Below are positions 22,994 through 30,654 of a DNA stretch of 39,995 nucleotides, piece after piece. Every line of letters starts with the position of its first letter. Within the stretch, counting starts at the first letter, position 1. The DNA lies in the IMG/VR virus record IMGVR_UViG_3300025073_000101, positions 1 through 39,995 of that record; one strand, 5' to 3'. Made by a program: the position numbers and the translations under genes. The notes beneath the pieces were generated by a model that was not told where the DNA came from, did no database searches, and saw only the letters and a program-made list of their open reading frames with translations. Origin of the DNA: a virus.

Positions 22994-25216
22994 ATGTCAT
23001 TTTGTATACCAAGGAATGTGATGAATAAAGTCCGCCAATCGATAGGCGAGCTAGGAGATAGACCAATGCAAAAATTGGCATATTTAAGTTCTAAGGAAAG
23101 ATTAAAGTTATTCAAAAAAAATCTTTCTGATGATTCTGCTAAAATACTTAATGATGAATTTGAAAAATCAATAACATCTCAAAAAATATCAGCTCTCGAG
23201 AGTTGGGTAAAAAGAAATCTTGATGAAAAATACAGAGCTGATTTTGATGCAAATAAACTAAATAAAAAAATAAAAAACATCGATGAGTTTAATGATTATA
23301 TAGAAGCTAATGCAGAAAATTTTGCTCTTCAAAAAAATAAAGTTGTTTTATCTGCTAAGGAAGTAAAGAAGTTCAATGAGTTGGGAAAAAGATTATTAGA
23401 AGCCAGAAAGAAACTTGGAGATAATTTTGGTGATATTGTTGATAATTTCAATGGAAATCTTAAATATGCACAAAAATTGAAAGAAATACAGGAATATTCA
23501 CAAAGTTTGATTCCATCTTCAAGAATTAAAACATTTACAAAATCAATAGGTAAGGCTGTAATGCTTGCTTCAATAAAATCGCCATTATTAAATATTATCT
23601 CGAATACATTTATGGGATTTTCTGAGGCAGTATCAAGGAGAATAGCAAACAAAGCTATTGGTGGTAAGGTTGATGGTATTGTTTTGAAATCATATATTAA
23701 AGGAATAAACAAGATATTTAAAGAAACTGGAATTGATATGAGCCGTATGATAACCGTAGACGAGCCTATTGCTGGAGTTGGAAAAGTATTAGGGGAGGAA
23801 ATATCAACACCAAAAGGAAAATATACAAGAGCTTTCACTGATTTTATTTTTAATAAAACTCTTTCAACACCTGATGTTGCTTTCTCTTCTGTTCATTTTG
23901 CTGATTCAGCAAATATTGTTTCTAGTAAATATGCTAGAGGAAATAGTGTTAGAGCAAATGAAATATTCAAGGATGCGATAAGAATAGAGCCAAGAACAAC
24001 CGAAGGTCAAGTAGTGAGAAATCAGGCTATTGCTGATTCTATGTATGCAACTTTTACAAATAATTCCGCTAACGCGAGATTAAATATGAAAATAAGGGAT
24101 GTTCTCGGTCCAGTTGGAGATATTATGATGCCATTCGTAAAAACACCTGCTAATGTTATTGAGTCAGGACTAGATTATTCAGGACTTGGAGCTTTAAAAG
24201 GAGTATATAAAATGCAAAAAGCTATTCGTGCAGATGGATTTAAAGGCGTTAGTCGTGAAGCGTGGAGAGAAATAGGAAAAGATGTAACTAGGGCAGGGTT
24301 AGGTTTAACAGGAGCATATATTTTAGCAGGAACTATAAGCACAGATGAATTTATTGGGGCATATGACCCAGCAAGAGTTAAGGTTGACCAATTAAAAAAT
24401 ACTACTTATAACGCAGTTAGAATTGGGGATAAATGGGTAAATGTAGATTATTTTGGTCCATTAGGAGTTCCTTTGGTTGGATTTTTATATGCCAAAAAGT
24501 ATGGAGGAGAACAAGGAATGATAAAACCATTTTTACGAGGTATGAGAGAACAATTTGAAAAATCTCCAGGGATTGAGCCATTGGCTACAACAATAAAAAC
24601 ATTGACTTCAAAAGATTTGGAAGGAAAAGCTGTTCAAAGTATTGCGGAATTTACAACCGACCAATTAGCGGCAAGACTTATTCCTGGATTTATGTATGAT
24701 TTATCCAAAGCAACTGATGAAATTCAAAGAGATACTAGACAAAAAAAATATATGTTAAATATTCCGTTGGTTGAATTAGAACTTGATTCAGTAGCTAAAA
24801 AAATACCTTTTTTGAGAAAAACTTTACCAGCGAAACACGATTCCCTTGGCAGAATTATGTATGAGGATGGTGCTTTTCAGTCTTTGATGTTTGGAGCAAG
24901 AGTTAGAAATGTAAGAGAAGATGAAATAGTAAATGAAATATTTAGACTGAGAGATAATGGTCAAACTCCAAATATAAAAGATTTAAGATTTATGAATTCT
25001 ACAAAAGTAGATGAACTTATAAAAAAAGTAGGAGATGAAAAATTTTACGAAATAACCAGAGAATATGGTCAAAAACTAGCTGATAAATATGCAAATATAA
25101 TGAGAACGTTATCTTATAAAAATGCCAGTTTTGAAAAAAAGAAGGATTTATTAGATAGTGCTGGTCAAGATTTATACGTAAAAACTTTGAATAAATACGG
25201 AATTAAATATAGATAA
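22994..25216 (+). CDS. Large internal virion protein, polyvalent-protein-like
   Basis: The 740-residue product is the largest helical protein here. It contains the block 'IMMPFVKTPANVIESGLDYS', close to the 'PF.kTPaN......' motif of large polyvalent-protein-associated domains found in podovirus internal proteins. Other blocks are 'KAVMLASIKSPLLNIISNT', 'FADSANIVSSKYARG' and 'AARLIPGFMYDLSKATD'. A Gly/Ala-rich hydrophobic segment ('DVTRAGLGLTGAYILAGT') could span a membrane. No lysozyme or protease motif is seen. Together with the two genes upstream it probably forms the ejected channel. Confidence 0.6.
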   Translation: MSFCIPRNVMNKVRQSIGELGDRPMQKLAYLSSKERLKLFKKNLSDDSAKILNDEFEKSITSQKISALESWVKRNLDEKYRADFDANKLNKKIKNIDEFNDYIEANAENFALQKNKVVLSAKEVKKFNELGKRLLEARKKLGDNFGDIVDNFNGNLKYAQKLKEIQEYSQSLIPSSRIKTFTKSIGKAVMLASIKSPLLNIISNTFMGFSEAVSRRIANKAIGGKVDGIVLKSYIKGINKIFKETGIDMSRMITVDEPIAGVGKVLGEEISTPKGKYTRAFTDFIFNKTLSTPDVAFSSVHFADSANIVSSKYARGNSVRANEIFKDAIRIEPRTTEGQVVRNQAIADSMYATFTNNSANARLNMKIRDVLGPVGDIMMPFVKTPANVIESGLDYSGLGALKGVYKMQKAIRADGFKGVSREAWREIGKDVTRAGLGLTGAYILAGTISTDEFIGAYDPARVKVDQLKNTTYNAVRIGDKWVNVDYFGPLGVPLVGFLYAKKYGGEQGMIKPFLRGMREQFEKSPGIEPLATTIKTLTSKDLEGKAVQSIAEFTTDQLAARLIPGFMYDLSKATDEIQRDTRQKKYMLNIPLVELELDSVAKKIPFLRKTLPAKHDSLGRIMYEDGAFQSLMFGARVRNVREDEIVNEIFRLRDNGQTPNIKDLRFMNSTKVDELIKKVGDEKFYEITREYGQKLADKYANIMRTLSYKNASFEKKKDLLDSAGQDLYVKTLNKYGIKYR

Positions 25217-25220
25217 TTTT

Positions 25221-25541
25221 ATGACAATAGAACAAGGAATACTAGATTCCGACAATTTAGCCAAAGAATCCAAGCAAGATGATATTATCGCTGCAGTATC
25301 AGGTAATTTATCGGAGTATATAACACAAGCCCTTGATGATTACACCACAACGAGCGTTACATATATCTGCAAAATGAAAGCGGATGGAGCTTGGTTATTC
25401 ACCAAAATAGATGAAACTGGAAACTTCCCGACATTCACTTTTGCGAATGTTTCCAATAACGCAACAATGACAACCTATCTACTAGCCTATGCAAGTCGAA
25501 CAACATTGACATACGAAAATATTAACGAATTAACATTTTAA
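25221..25541 (+). CDS. Small structural-module protein, 106 aa
   Basis: The product starts 'MTIEQGILDSDNLAKESKQDDI', a helix of the type that precedes small beta domains in phage virion proteins ('...LAKEATQ..I'). A beta-rich half follows with 'SVTYICKMKADGAWLFTKID'. It lies 4 bases after the ejection-type gene and before a small helical gene and a large receptor-side protein. The role is unknown; a virion attachment or tail component is likely from place. Confidence 0.5.
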   Translation: MTIEQGILDSDNLAKESKQDDIIAAVSGNLSEYITQALDDYTTTSVTYICKMKADGAWLFTKIDETGNFPTFTFANVSNNATMTTYLLAYASRTTLTYENINELTF

Positions 25542-25546
25542 AAAAT

Positions 25547-25762
25547 ATGATTACAGCTAAAATAAAATCAATAATTAAATACGGAGAAGGGTTAAAAATA
25601 GATGTTTATTTTTCTGATGATACAGAAAAATCACTTATTTTTTCTTCTGAAACTACAAGTGATGAAATCAAAGCTAAAATAACAGAAATAAAAGCAGAAA
25701 AAGAATTATTGATTGATAAGATTGATTATTTATCTAATGAATTATTAAATATTGAATTATGA
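25547..25762 (+). CDS. Small protein, 71 aa
   Basis: The product has an N-terminal beta region ('IKSIIKYGEGLKIDVYFSDD') and a coiled-coil C-terminal half ('KAKITEIKAEKELLIDKIDYL'). Such beta-then-coil small proteins often sit beside fibre genes as assembly helpers. It is coupled to the next gene by an ATGA overlap. No family is recognised. Confidence 0.5.
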   Translation: MITAKIKSIIKYGEGLKIDVYFSDDTEKSLIFSSETTSDEIKAKITEIKAEKELLIDKIDYLSNELLNIEL

Positions 25763-28356
25763 GCGTAATATACGCAGAAAATGATTGTAATTTATCTGAT
25801 GTCGGAGCTTTTTATCGTGTTGAAGCCTATAATATTGGAACGTTCTCAACTACCGACCAAGCCTTGTCTACTACAAGGACGATAGCTTTGACTTTTGCTA
25901 ATGCTGGTAATTTGCGTGGTATTTTATTGGTATTGAGAACTAATGATGCTGGAAATGATAGAAGCGTTCAAGTAGTTTTTCAGGAATATGTCGGTAGCAC
26001 TTGGACAACTCGAGATACAATAACTTTGACTTCTGCGCAAATAATAGCTTCCACTAATAAAAAGACAGAGGGTGTTTTTGTTCCATTCAGACTTACAACT
26101 CCTTACGCTGTTGACACTACTGCAAGTAAATGGAGGATACAAGTTTCTCATACTGGCGGTTCAACGGGAACTTGGTATACTAGAACATCGGATGCTACTA
26201 ACCCTTTTTATGTAGCATATTGTGATAATGCTTTATCTTTTTCGGCAAATGATTGTTTAATAGCAGAAGGAAGAATTACGATAGACCAAGATATGGCTTT
26301 GCGTGGTGTCCTTGGAACGGGCGACACTGTTCGTTCTATATGTGGAATAGCAGTTAGAACACTAACGCCTACACCAAGCGGCGTGGCGAGATTTTATGTT
26401 CCTGAGCCTGCTTCACTTTTGACAATTACATTAGACGGATTACTTGTTATCGGAGCCGGGAGCGGATTCCAAGTAGGAACTTCTGCCAGCACAATAACAG
26501 CAGGAAGTGTTTTAGTTGATATTGTAGAAAAAGCTACTCCAACTAGCGGAAGTGCGGGAAATAGCGGATTTTATGACTCGGAGGGTTCTGCAAATACATC
26601 ATCTAGCGCGGCGTGTAGAAAAGGAACATTACTTTTATATGGGGCAATTCCAACACTCGAACGAACAACTTTATCTGCGGATGCGGCTTCTGGTCAAGGA
26701 GTAATTAACACAGTTGACGATTGTGAAGCGGCTGGATGGGCTATTGGTGATGAAGTGTATGTAGGAAAACAAGATACGACTGGGAGTATGTCAACGACAA
26801 CACACACCATACAATCAATTTCAGGCACACAAATTACGCTTACACCAGTATTGGCTACTGCTAATAGGCTATCTGGTGGTTCAGTTATAAGAATGAACGG
26901 TTATGGTATTAAAGTCAGAAGTGATTCTACTACTATTATAAACAATTATCTAAGGAATCCATCTAATTTTCATATTCAAGGAGTTCAATTCTATAATATT
27001 CGTTTTTATCAGGCTCAAACAGCAGGATATACGGCTCTTGATGATTCTACTTATAGAAGTAAGCATATTGTAAAAAACTGTTCTGCATATTTTTCAACAG
27101 CAGCATCTTTGATGCAAATGATTAGTGCGCCAGAAGATGCTATTGATGTTGACGCAGTGAATGTTTTTAGGGGCTGTTCAGTCGGCACAATGTATGTTCC
27201 AACAACTACTGCCAACGGGGCAGGAGGGTTATTTAGTTGGAAAAATTGCTGGACACTCAATCTTAATGCTTCATCTTTTGTGTCAAACGCAGCCAAACCA
27301 AATATTTCTATTACAGACAATAAGTTTGAGAATGGTTTAACTTCCGTGAGTTTAAACGGGATAGATTTAATATTTACAGGCAATTATTTTTGGGGTAATT
27401 CATCTTCTACTGGTGCGGTTCAAATACAAACAGTTGTAGGAGGAACAATAGGTAATAATACTTATAATAAAAGCACTCTCGCTATATATTTTGGAGCTTT
27501 TCCTACTGTAAAGCCTATTTTTGACACAGATATTTTTGGAGATGAACAAGCTAACACGGTTGATATTGATTTTGCTCCGTCTGCTTTACTTGACACAATA
27601 ATATTGAACCCTGTTGGAATCTCTACTATATCTGAAACCTATCTTCCTGAAACAGTTGAAGGTTCGTTAATGAAACTTATCGATGAAACAGCCGGGACTG
27701 TTGATGGCTATTGGACTTACGGAAAATACGTCAAGTGCGGGTATGGATTAGCCGATACTTTGGTGTGGAATGGAAGTGCGTGGTCGGCTGCCGCTGCTGG
27801 ACAGTTCTCTATTCGTTTCAGACCATTGGACAGCGTCAATGAATTGAAATATCAAGACAACTACCCGGCAACTACTATTATCGGAAATTGCCAGAACAAG
27901 ACTGTTGTCGTTCAGGCGAGGATTAAAATAAACAATGCAAATTTTTATGCCGGAACACATACTAAACCTACTTTACGGGTAATTTATGACGGAGGTACAG
28001 AAGCTACTACAGTCGCAACTGATACTACTGATGGACAACAGATTCAGGTATCATTTACTCCAACAACAGAAACAGAAGACATAACAATTAGATTAGAAAT
28101 GGCGACTGATGCTACCGGCACCGATGCGTATGTCTATCTTGGTGAATTGTTGGTAATGAAGCCAGAAGGAATATTGGTCGACACGACAGGATTATCCAAA
28201 TGGTCTAATGGTTATCCGTTGGGAACGTTGCGGACATTTCCAAGCCCATCCAGTGTTTGGGATGAGTTATCATCTGCCCATTTATCAGCTGGTAGTTTGG
28301 GAGAAAAAGTATCTAAAAAGTTGCTAACAACTAATAAATTTATTGGGTTAAAATAA
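25759..28356 (+). CDS. Large beta-helix tail-spike-like protein
   Basis: The 865-residue product is beta-rich throughout. Residues 1-160 form a jelly-roll-like domain ('LRGILLVLRTNDAGND', 'WKWRIQ'-type strands such as 'SKWRIQVSHTGG'). The middle, about 300-620, has short strands with Asn and turn residues ('NNYLRNPSNFHIQGVQFYNI', 'ITDNKFENG', 'IDLIFTGNYFWGNSS', 'IGNNTYNKS') that fit a right-handed beta-helix. The C-terminal part resembles a carbohydrate-binding-like sandwich. It may bind or cut host surface sugars, but no catalytic residues can be named. Only weak match to known spikes; call from composition and place before the lysis genes. Confidence 0.55.
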   Translation: MSVIYAENDCNLSDVGAFYRVEAYNIGTFSTTDQALSTTRTIALTFANAGNLRGILLVLRTNDAGNDRSVQVVFQEYVGSTWTTRDTITLTSAQIIASTNKKTEGVFVPFRLTTPYAVDTTASKWRIQVSHTGGSTGTWYTRTSDATNPFYVAYCDNALSFSANDCLIAEGRITIDQDMALRGVLGTGDTVRSICGIAVRTLTPTPSGVARFYVPEPASLLTITLDGLLVIGAGSGFQVGTSASTITAGSVLVDIVEKATPTSGSAGNSGFYDSEGSANTSSSAACRKGTLLLYGAIPTLERTTLSADAASGQGVINTVDDCEAAGWAIGDEVYVGKQDTTGSMSTTTHTIQSISGTQITLTPVLATANRLSGGSVIRMNGYGIKVRSDSTTIINNYLRNPSNFHIQGVQFYNIRFYQAQTAGYTALDDSTYRSKHIVKNCSAYFSTAASLMQMISAPEDAIDVDAVNVFRGCSVGTMYVPTTTANGAGGLFSWKNCWTLNLNASSFVSNAAKPNISITDNKFENGLTSVSLNGIDLIFTGNYFWGNSSSTGAVQIQTVVGGTIGNNTYNKSTLAIYFGAFPTVKPIFDTDIFGDEQANTVDIDFAPSALLDTIILNPVGISTISETYLPETVEGSLMKLIDETAGTVDGYWTYGKYVKCGYGLADTLVWNGSAWSAAAAGQFSIRFRPLDSVNELKYQDNYPATTIIGNCQNKTVVVQARIKINNANFYAGTHTKPTLRVIYDGGTEATTVATDTTDGQQIQVSFTPTTETEDITIRLEMATDATGTDAYVYLGELLVMKPEGILVDTTGLSKWSNGYPLGTLRTFPSPSSVWDELSSAHLSAGSLGEKVSKKLLTTNKFIGLK

Positions 28357-28369
28357 TAATTATAATAAT

Positions 28370-28549
28370 ATGGAAACACTAAAAAAAATCCTAACGTCAA
28401 ACAGAGCGAAAACTCTATATTGGCAAATTGCAGTAGGAATTATCGGGCTTGCAATCGCATATATCGGGGAACTAAATATTCCCGAGTCGGCGATATTGGT
28501 TGCTTTGCTTAATATGGCAAGTAAATATATTAACCAAACATACCTCTAA
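28370..28549 (+). CDS. Small membrane protein, holin-associated, 59 aa
   Basis: A 59-codon ORF 13 bases after the spike gene and directly before the holin-like gene. The product has a basic N-terminus ('METLKKILTSNRAKTLYW'), one membrane helix ('IAVGIIGLAIAYIG') and a second hydrophobic segment ('SAILVALLNMASKYI'). It could be a second holin subunit, a holin antagonist or a pinholin. The genes are one base apart and probably act together. Confidence 0.5.
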   Translation: METLKKILTSNRAKTLYWQIAVGIIGLAIAYIGELNIPESAILVALLNMASKYINQTYL

Positions 28550-28550
28550 T

Positions 28551-28841
28551 ATGCACCAAGACATAGATAAAATAGCTTTGATAATTCACGGATGCGTTGC
28601 TTTTTCAAGCGGAATTGTGAGGGCTTTAAAACAAAATAAAACAAAAACAATAGATATTCTAATATCTGCAATTATTTCAGGATTTACCGGAACAATTTTT
28701 GGTATGCTGGCAATGTATTATTTGGGAGAAAATTCGTACCTCACCCTTTCCATTGCTGGAATTGGAGGACTATTGGGAGAAAAAGGAATTTATTTGTTGA
28801 CAGAAAGTTTTAAACGAGCAATCAAAGCAAACATTTCTTGA
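28551..28841 (+). CDS. Holin, LydA/holin superfamily III-like
   Basis: The best start is ATG 28551, one base after the preceding stop; the frame is open further upstream only by overlap. The 96-residue product has three hydrophobic stretches at about 8-22, 32-57 and 61-76, ending in a basic tail ('KRAIKANIS'). The block 'SGFTGTIFGMLAMYYLG' followed by 'IAGIGGLLGEKGIYLL' matches the LydA/phage_holin_3_3 style. Holins pierce the inner membrane to release or activate the endolysin. The peptidase at 33409 is 4.6 kb away, so the lysis genes are split. Confidence 0.65.
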   Translation: MHQDIDKIALIIHGCVAFSSGIVRALKQNKTKTIDILISAIISGFTGTIFGMLAMYYLGENSYLTLSIAGIGGLLGEKGIYLLTESFKRAIKANIS

Positions 28842-28848
28842 CAACTAG

Positions 28849-28876
28849 TTGACAAACTGTAAATAAAGTGTATAAT
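28849..28876 (+). promoter_or_regulatory. Promoter of the octapeptide-repeat gene
   Basis: TTGACA (28849-28854), 16-bp spacer, TATAAT (28871-28876). A second TTGACA lies 11 bases upstream (28838-28843). Just after the -10 box an inverted repeat TGGTAA ... TTTACCA overlaps the start of transcription and could be an operator. The ATG follows 26 bases after the -10 box. Confidence 0.7.
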
Positions 28877-28902
28877 GGTAATATAATAATTTACCAAAAT
28901 AT

Positions 28903-29547
28903 ATGACCAAAAAAGAAGTTCAAAAAAGAGTCCTTAAAAACGGAGAACCGCTAAGCCTTGATTTATTTGAGTGGGATGAAAAAACAAACACGTTCTCATC
29001 TGATGAATATTATCTTGTTTTAGATTTTTTGAGTGTGTCTGATTGCACATTCAATACTGGCTCTGATTGTACATTCAATACTGACTATAATTGCACATTC
29101 AATACTGGCTATAATTGCACATTCAATACTAGCTCTTATTGCACATTCAATACTAGCTCTTATTGCACATTCAATACTGGCTCTTATTGCACATTCAATA
29201 CTGGCTCTGATTGCACATTCAATACTGGCTATAATTGCACATTCAATACTAGCTCTTATTGCACTTTCGATACAGGTTCTGATTGCACTTTCGATACTGG
29301 TTCTGATTGCACTTTCAAAACAGGCTCTGATTGCACTTTCAAAACTGGTTATAAATGTGTGGTTGTCCGCAGAGATGTCTATGAAGTCATCGAACTGAAA
29401 GGAAAAATAAAAATAAAACTAAATGAATGTGGGGTAAAAGGATTTACTGTATTAGAAGAAAAAGTAGAAACAATAAAAATCGGAGATAAAAATTATAATA
29501 AAAAAGAAATTGAAAAAGCGTTAAAAAACGTTAAATCAATAGATTAG
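28903..29547 (+). CDS. Octapeptide-repeat (beta-helix-like) protein
   Basis: The 214-residue product has three parts. Residues 1-45 form a charged N-terminal domain ('LKNGEPLSLDLFEWDEKTN'). Residues 46-149 are 13 tandem eight-residue repeats of type 'SDCTFNTG', with Cys, Phe and Thr at fixed places; the fifth-position residue drifts from Asn to Asp to Lys along the array. Residues 150-214 are a basic C-terminal domain. A strict 8-residue period with inward Cys and Phe suggests a small parallel beta-helix or ladder. I recall similar repeats in hypothetical phage proteins, but no function. It has its own promoter at 28849 and opens the accessory island. Confidence 0.75.
   Translation: MTKKEVQKRVLKNGEPLSLDLFEWDEKTNTFSSDEYYLVLDFLSVSDCTFNTGSDCTFNTDYNCTFNTGYNCTFNTSSYCTFNTSSYCTFNTGSYCTFNTGSDCTFNTGYNCTFNTSSYCTFDTGSDCTFDTGSDCTFKTGSDCTFKTGYKCVVVRRDVYEVIELKGKIKIKLNECGVKGFTVLEEKVETIKIGDKNYNKKEIEKALKNVKSID
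29038..29349 (+). repeat. 24-bp tandem repeat, 13 copies
   Basis: Thirteen 24-bp units encode the octapeptide repeats. The unit core TGCACATTCAATACTGGC is nearly identical in the first nine copies. The last four differ more (TGCACTTTCGATAC and TGCACTTTCAAAAC), so the array probably grew by duplication at its front. Because 24 is a multiple of three, another frame also stays open, but that ORF is a by-product. Confidence 0.9.
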
Positions 29548-29558
29548 CGAGGTGTAAA

Positions 29559-29783
29559 ATGATACAAAAGATAGATTTTTCACCCCTCGGAAAAGCAAAA
29601 AGAGTTCTTTCAAAAGACAGAAAGCAAGATAAAATCTGGGACAAAAAATGGAGGAAGCTATGTGGAGAATTTGTAGCTGGTGCAAAAACAAAGGAACCAT
29701 TGTCGTCATCGGTTGTTGCGACTCTAACGGAGATTCGCACGACTGCAAAGGTTGTCAACATCAACACTGCCCGTCGCCGTTAG
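29559..29783 (+). CDS. Small basic protein, 74 aa
   Basis: The ATG at 29559 has a Shine-Dalgarno-like GAGGTG 6 bases upstream, unlike most genes here. The product begins 'MIQKIDFSPLGKAKRVLSKD' and has a Lys/Trp-rich helix ('RKQDKIWDKKWRKL'). From about residue 34 it overlaps the Cys-rich ORF at 29660 in another frame, and that part looks less like protein. It may be a true short gene whose end is read-over, or a frameshifted upstream part of the Cys-rich gene. Function unknown. Confidence 0.45.
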   Translation: MIQKIDFSPLGKAKRVLSKDRKQDKIWDKKWRKLCGEFVAGAKTKEPLSSSVVATLTEIRTTAKVVNINTARRR

Positions 29784-29875
29784 CTCTCGAAACTGGTTCT
29801 ATATGCGACGATTGTATCCAACAATGGCGGATAAACCGCTACCAAGAAAAAGTTCTTAGCAAGTATGTGAGGTGA
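29660..29875 (+). CDS. Cys/His-rich zinc-binding protein, 71 aa
   Basis: ATG 29660 has a perfect GGAGG 5 bases upstream, so it is preferred to the in-frame ATG at 29648. The 71-residue product holds about ten cysteines and several histidines: 'CSWCKNKG', 'GCCDSNGD', 'HDCKGCQHQHC' and 'CDDCI'. This fits a binuclear zinc fold such as a treble-clef or RING-like domain. The coding sequence is less AT-rich and uses more C-ending codons than the virion genes. Nucleic-acid or protein binding is likely; no exact family is named. Confidence 0.55.
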   Translation: MWRICSWCKNKGTIVVIGCCDSNGDSHDCKGCQHQHCPSPLALETGSICDDCIQQWRINRYQEKVLSKYVR

Positions 29876-29894
29876 AAGATGAGAAAATACGGTT

Positions 29895-29923
29895 TTGACT
29901 TCTAGGAAATATGTTGATATACT
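29895..29923 (+). promoter_or_regulatory. Promoter of the HNH gene
   Basis: TTGACT (29895-29900), 17-bp spacer, TATACT (29918-29923); the ATG at 29950 follows after 26 bases. Having its own promoter suggests that the HNH gene is an independent cargo unit. Confidence 0.55.
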
Positions 29924-29949
29924 ATCGGTATAATTATTAAATAATATTT

Positions 29950-30399
29950 ATGCTAAAAAAGTATATCGAAGGTATTGTTGGACGAACAGTTGGGAAGAGC
30001 ATTTGGGAATGTGATAATTGTAAAAAAGAATTTTTACTTTTATCAAAAAGAGTAAAAGAAGCAAAAACTCATTTTTGCTCAAAAAGATGTAGGCGTGAAT
30101 GGTCTTCAAAAATAGATAGCAAAAGAGTACTAAAATGGGTTAATAACAACGGTAGTCCTAATTTTAAAGGAGGTATTGGAATTACGACTGATGGATATGT
30201 ATGGATAAGATGCAAGGGAAGATTTCATAACCAAATAAAACTCCATAGATATTTAATGGAGGTAAAAATTGGTAGAAAATTGAAATCAACTGAAATTGTC
30301 CATCATAAAAATTTCGACAAATTCGATAATCGTATAGAGAATTTGGAGATTGTTTCAAGAAGTGAACATAACAAAATTCACGAATTCCTAAGGAGGTGA
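29950..30399 (+). CDS. HNH endonuclease with N-terminal zinc finger
   Basis: The 149-residue product has an N-terminal zinc site ('CDNCKKEF' and 'FCSKRCRREW', residues 21-54). Next is a beta-hairpin segment 'TTDGYVWIRCKGRF' and a C-terminal HNH_3-type nuclease core: 'LHRYLMEVKIGRKL', 'IVHHKNFDKFDNRIENLEI' and 'EHNKIHEFL'. The HH dipeptide, the Asn of 'NRIENL' and the last His make the metal site. This is the form of free-standing phage homing endonucleases, which cut DNA and spread themselves. No split gene or intron was found beside it. Confidence 0.85.
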   Translation: MLKKYIEGIVGRTVGKSIWECDNCKKEFLLLSKRVKEAKTHFCSKRCRREWSSKIDSKRVLKWVNNNGSPNFKGGIGITTDGYVWIRCKGRFHNQIKLHRYLMEVKIGRKLKSTEIVHHKNFDKFDNRIENLEIVSRSEHNKIHEFLRR

Positions 30400-30407
30400 T
30401 GAAAAAA

Positions 30408-30654
30408 ATGTCTATTAAATACGGATTTTGCCCAAAATGTTGCAATATGCGTTCACTTACTAGACATCATTAGTCTAGTGTTTCCAAAGCGTTTCTTCAA
30501 AAGTAAAAATCCCGCATTTATTTATTTGTGTAGGGATTGCCACGACGAGTTGGAGAAACTCATTCCTTACAAAAAGAAAATGCCTAAAAGATTTTATGAG
30601 GCTGTCTTAAAGGATTTCATCAGCGAAAGACCTCGTTTGATGAAAGTTGCATAG
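30408..30654 (+). pseudogene. HNH-like protein split by a +1 frameshift
   Basis: ATG 30408 has AGGAGG 11 bases upstream. The first frame reads 'MSIKYGFCPKCCNMRSLTRHH' and stops at TAG 30471-30473. One base over, the sequence goes on as protein to TAG 30652-30654: 'LVFPKRFFKSKNPAFIYL', 'CRDCHDELEKLIP' and 'RFYEAVLKDFI'. Joined, this is an HNH/zinc protein with CPxC, the catalytic-type 'RHH' and 'CRDCHDELE', about 80 residues long. The break lies in the loop of a perfect 7-bp hairpin (30459-30479). It may be a mutation, an assembly error or programmed shifting. Confidence 0.6.
30459..30479 (+). other. Perfect inverted repeat at the frameshift site
   Basis: ACTAGAC (30459-30465) and GTCTAGT (30473-30479) are exact complements around a 7-base loop that holds most of the TAG stop codon of the first frame. 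It coincides with the point where the HNH-like reading frame changes. Confidence 0.7.

Noticed and set aside
29038-29349. CRISPR-like array
   Set aside because: The repeats are contiguous without spacers and are coding.
29033-29398. 121-aa ORF in another frame of the 24-bp repeat
   Set aside because: Open only because 24-bp repeats keep every frame open; the product is a monotonous HSILALIA repeat and the octapeptide frame has the promoter and unique ends.
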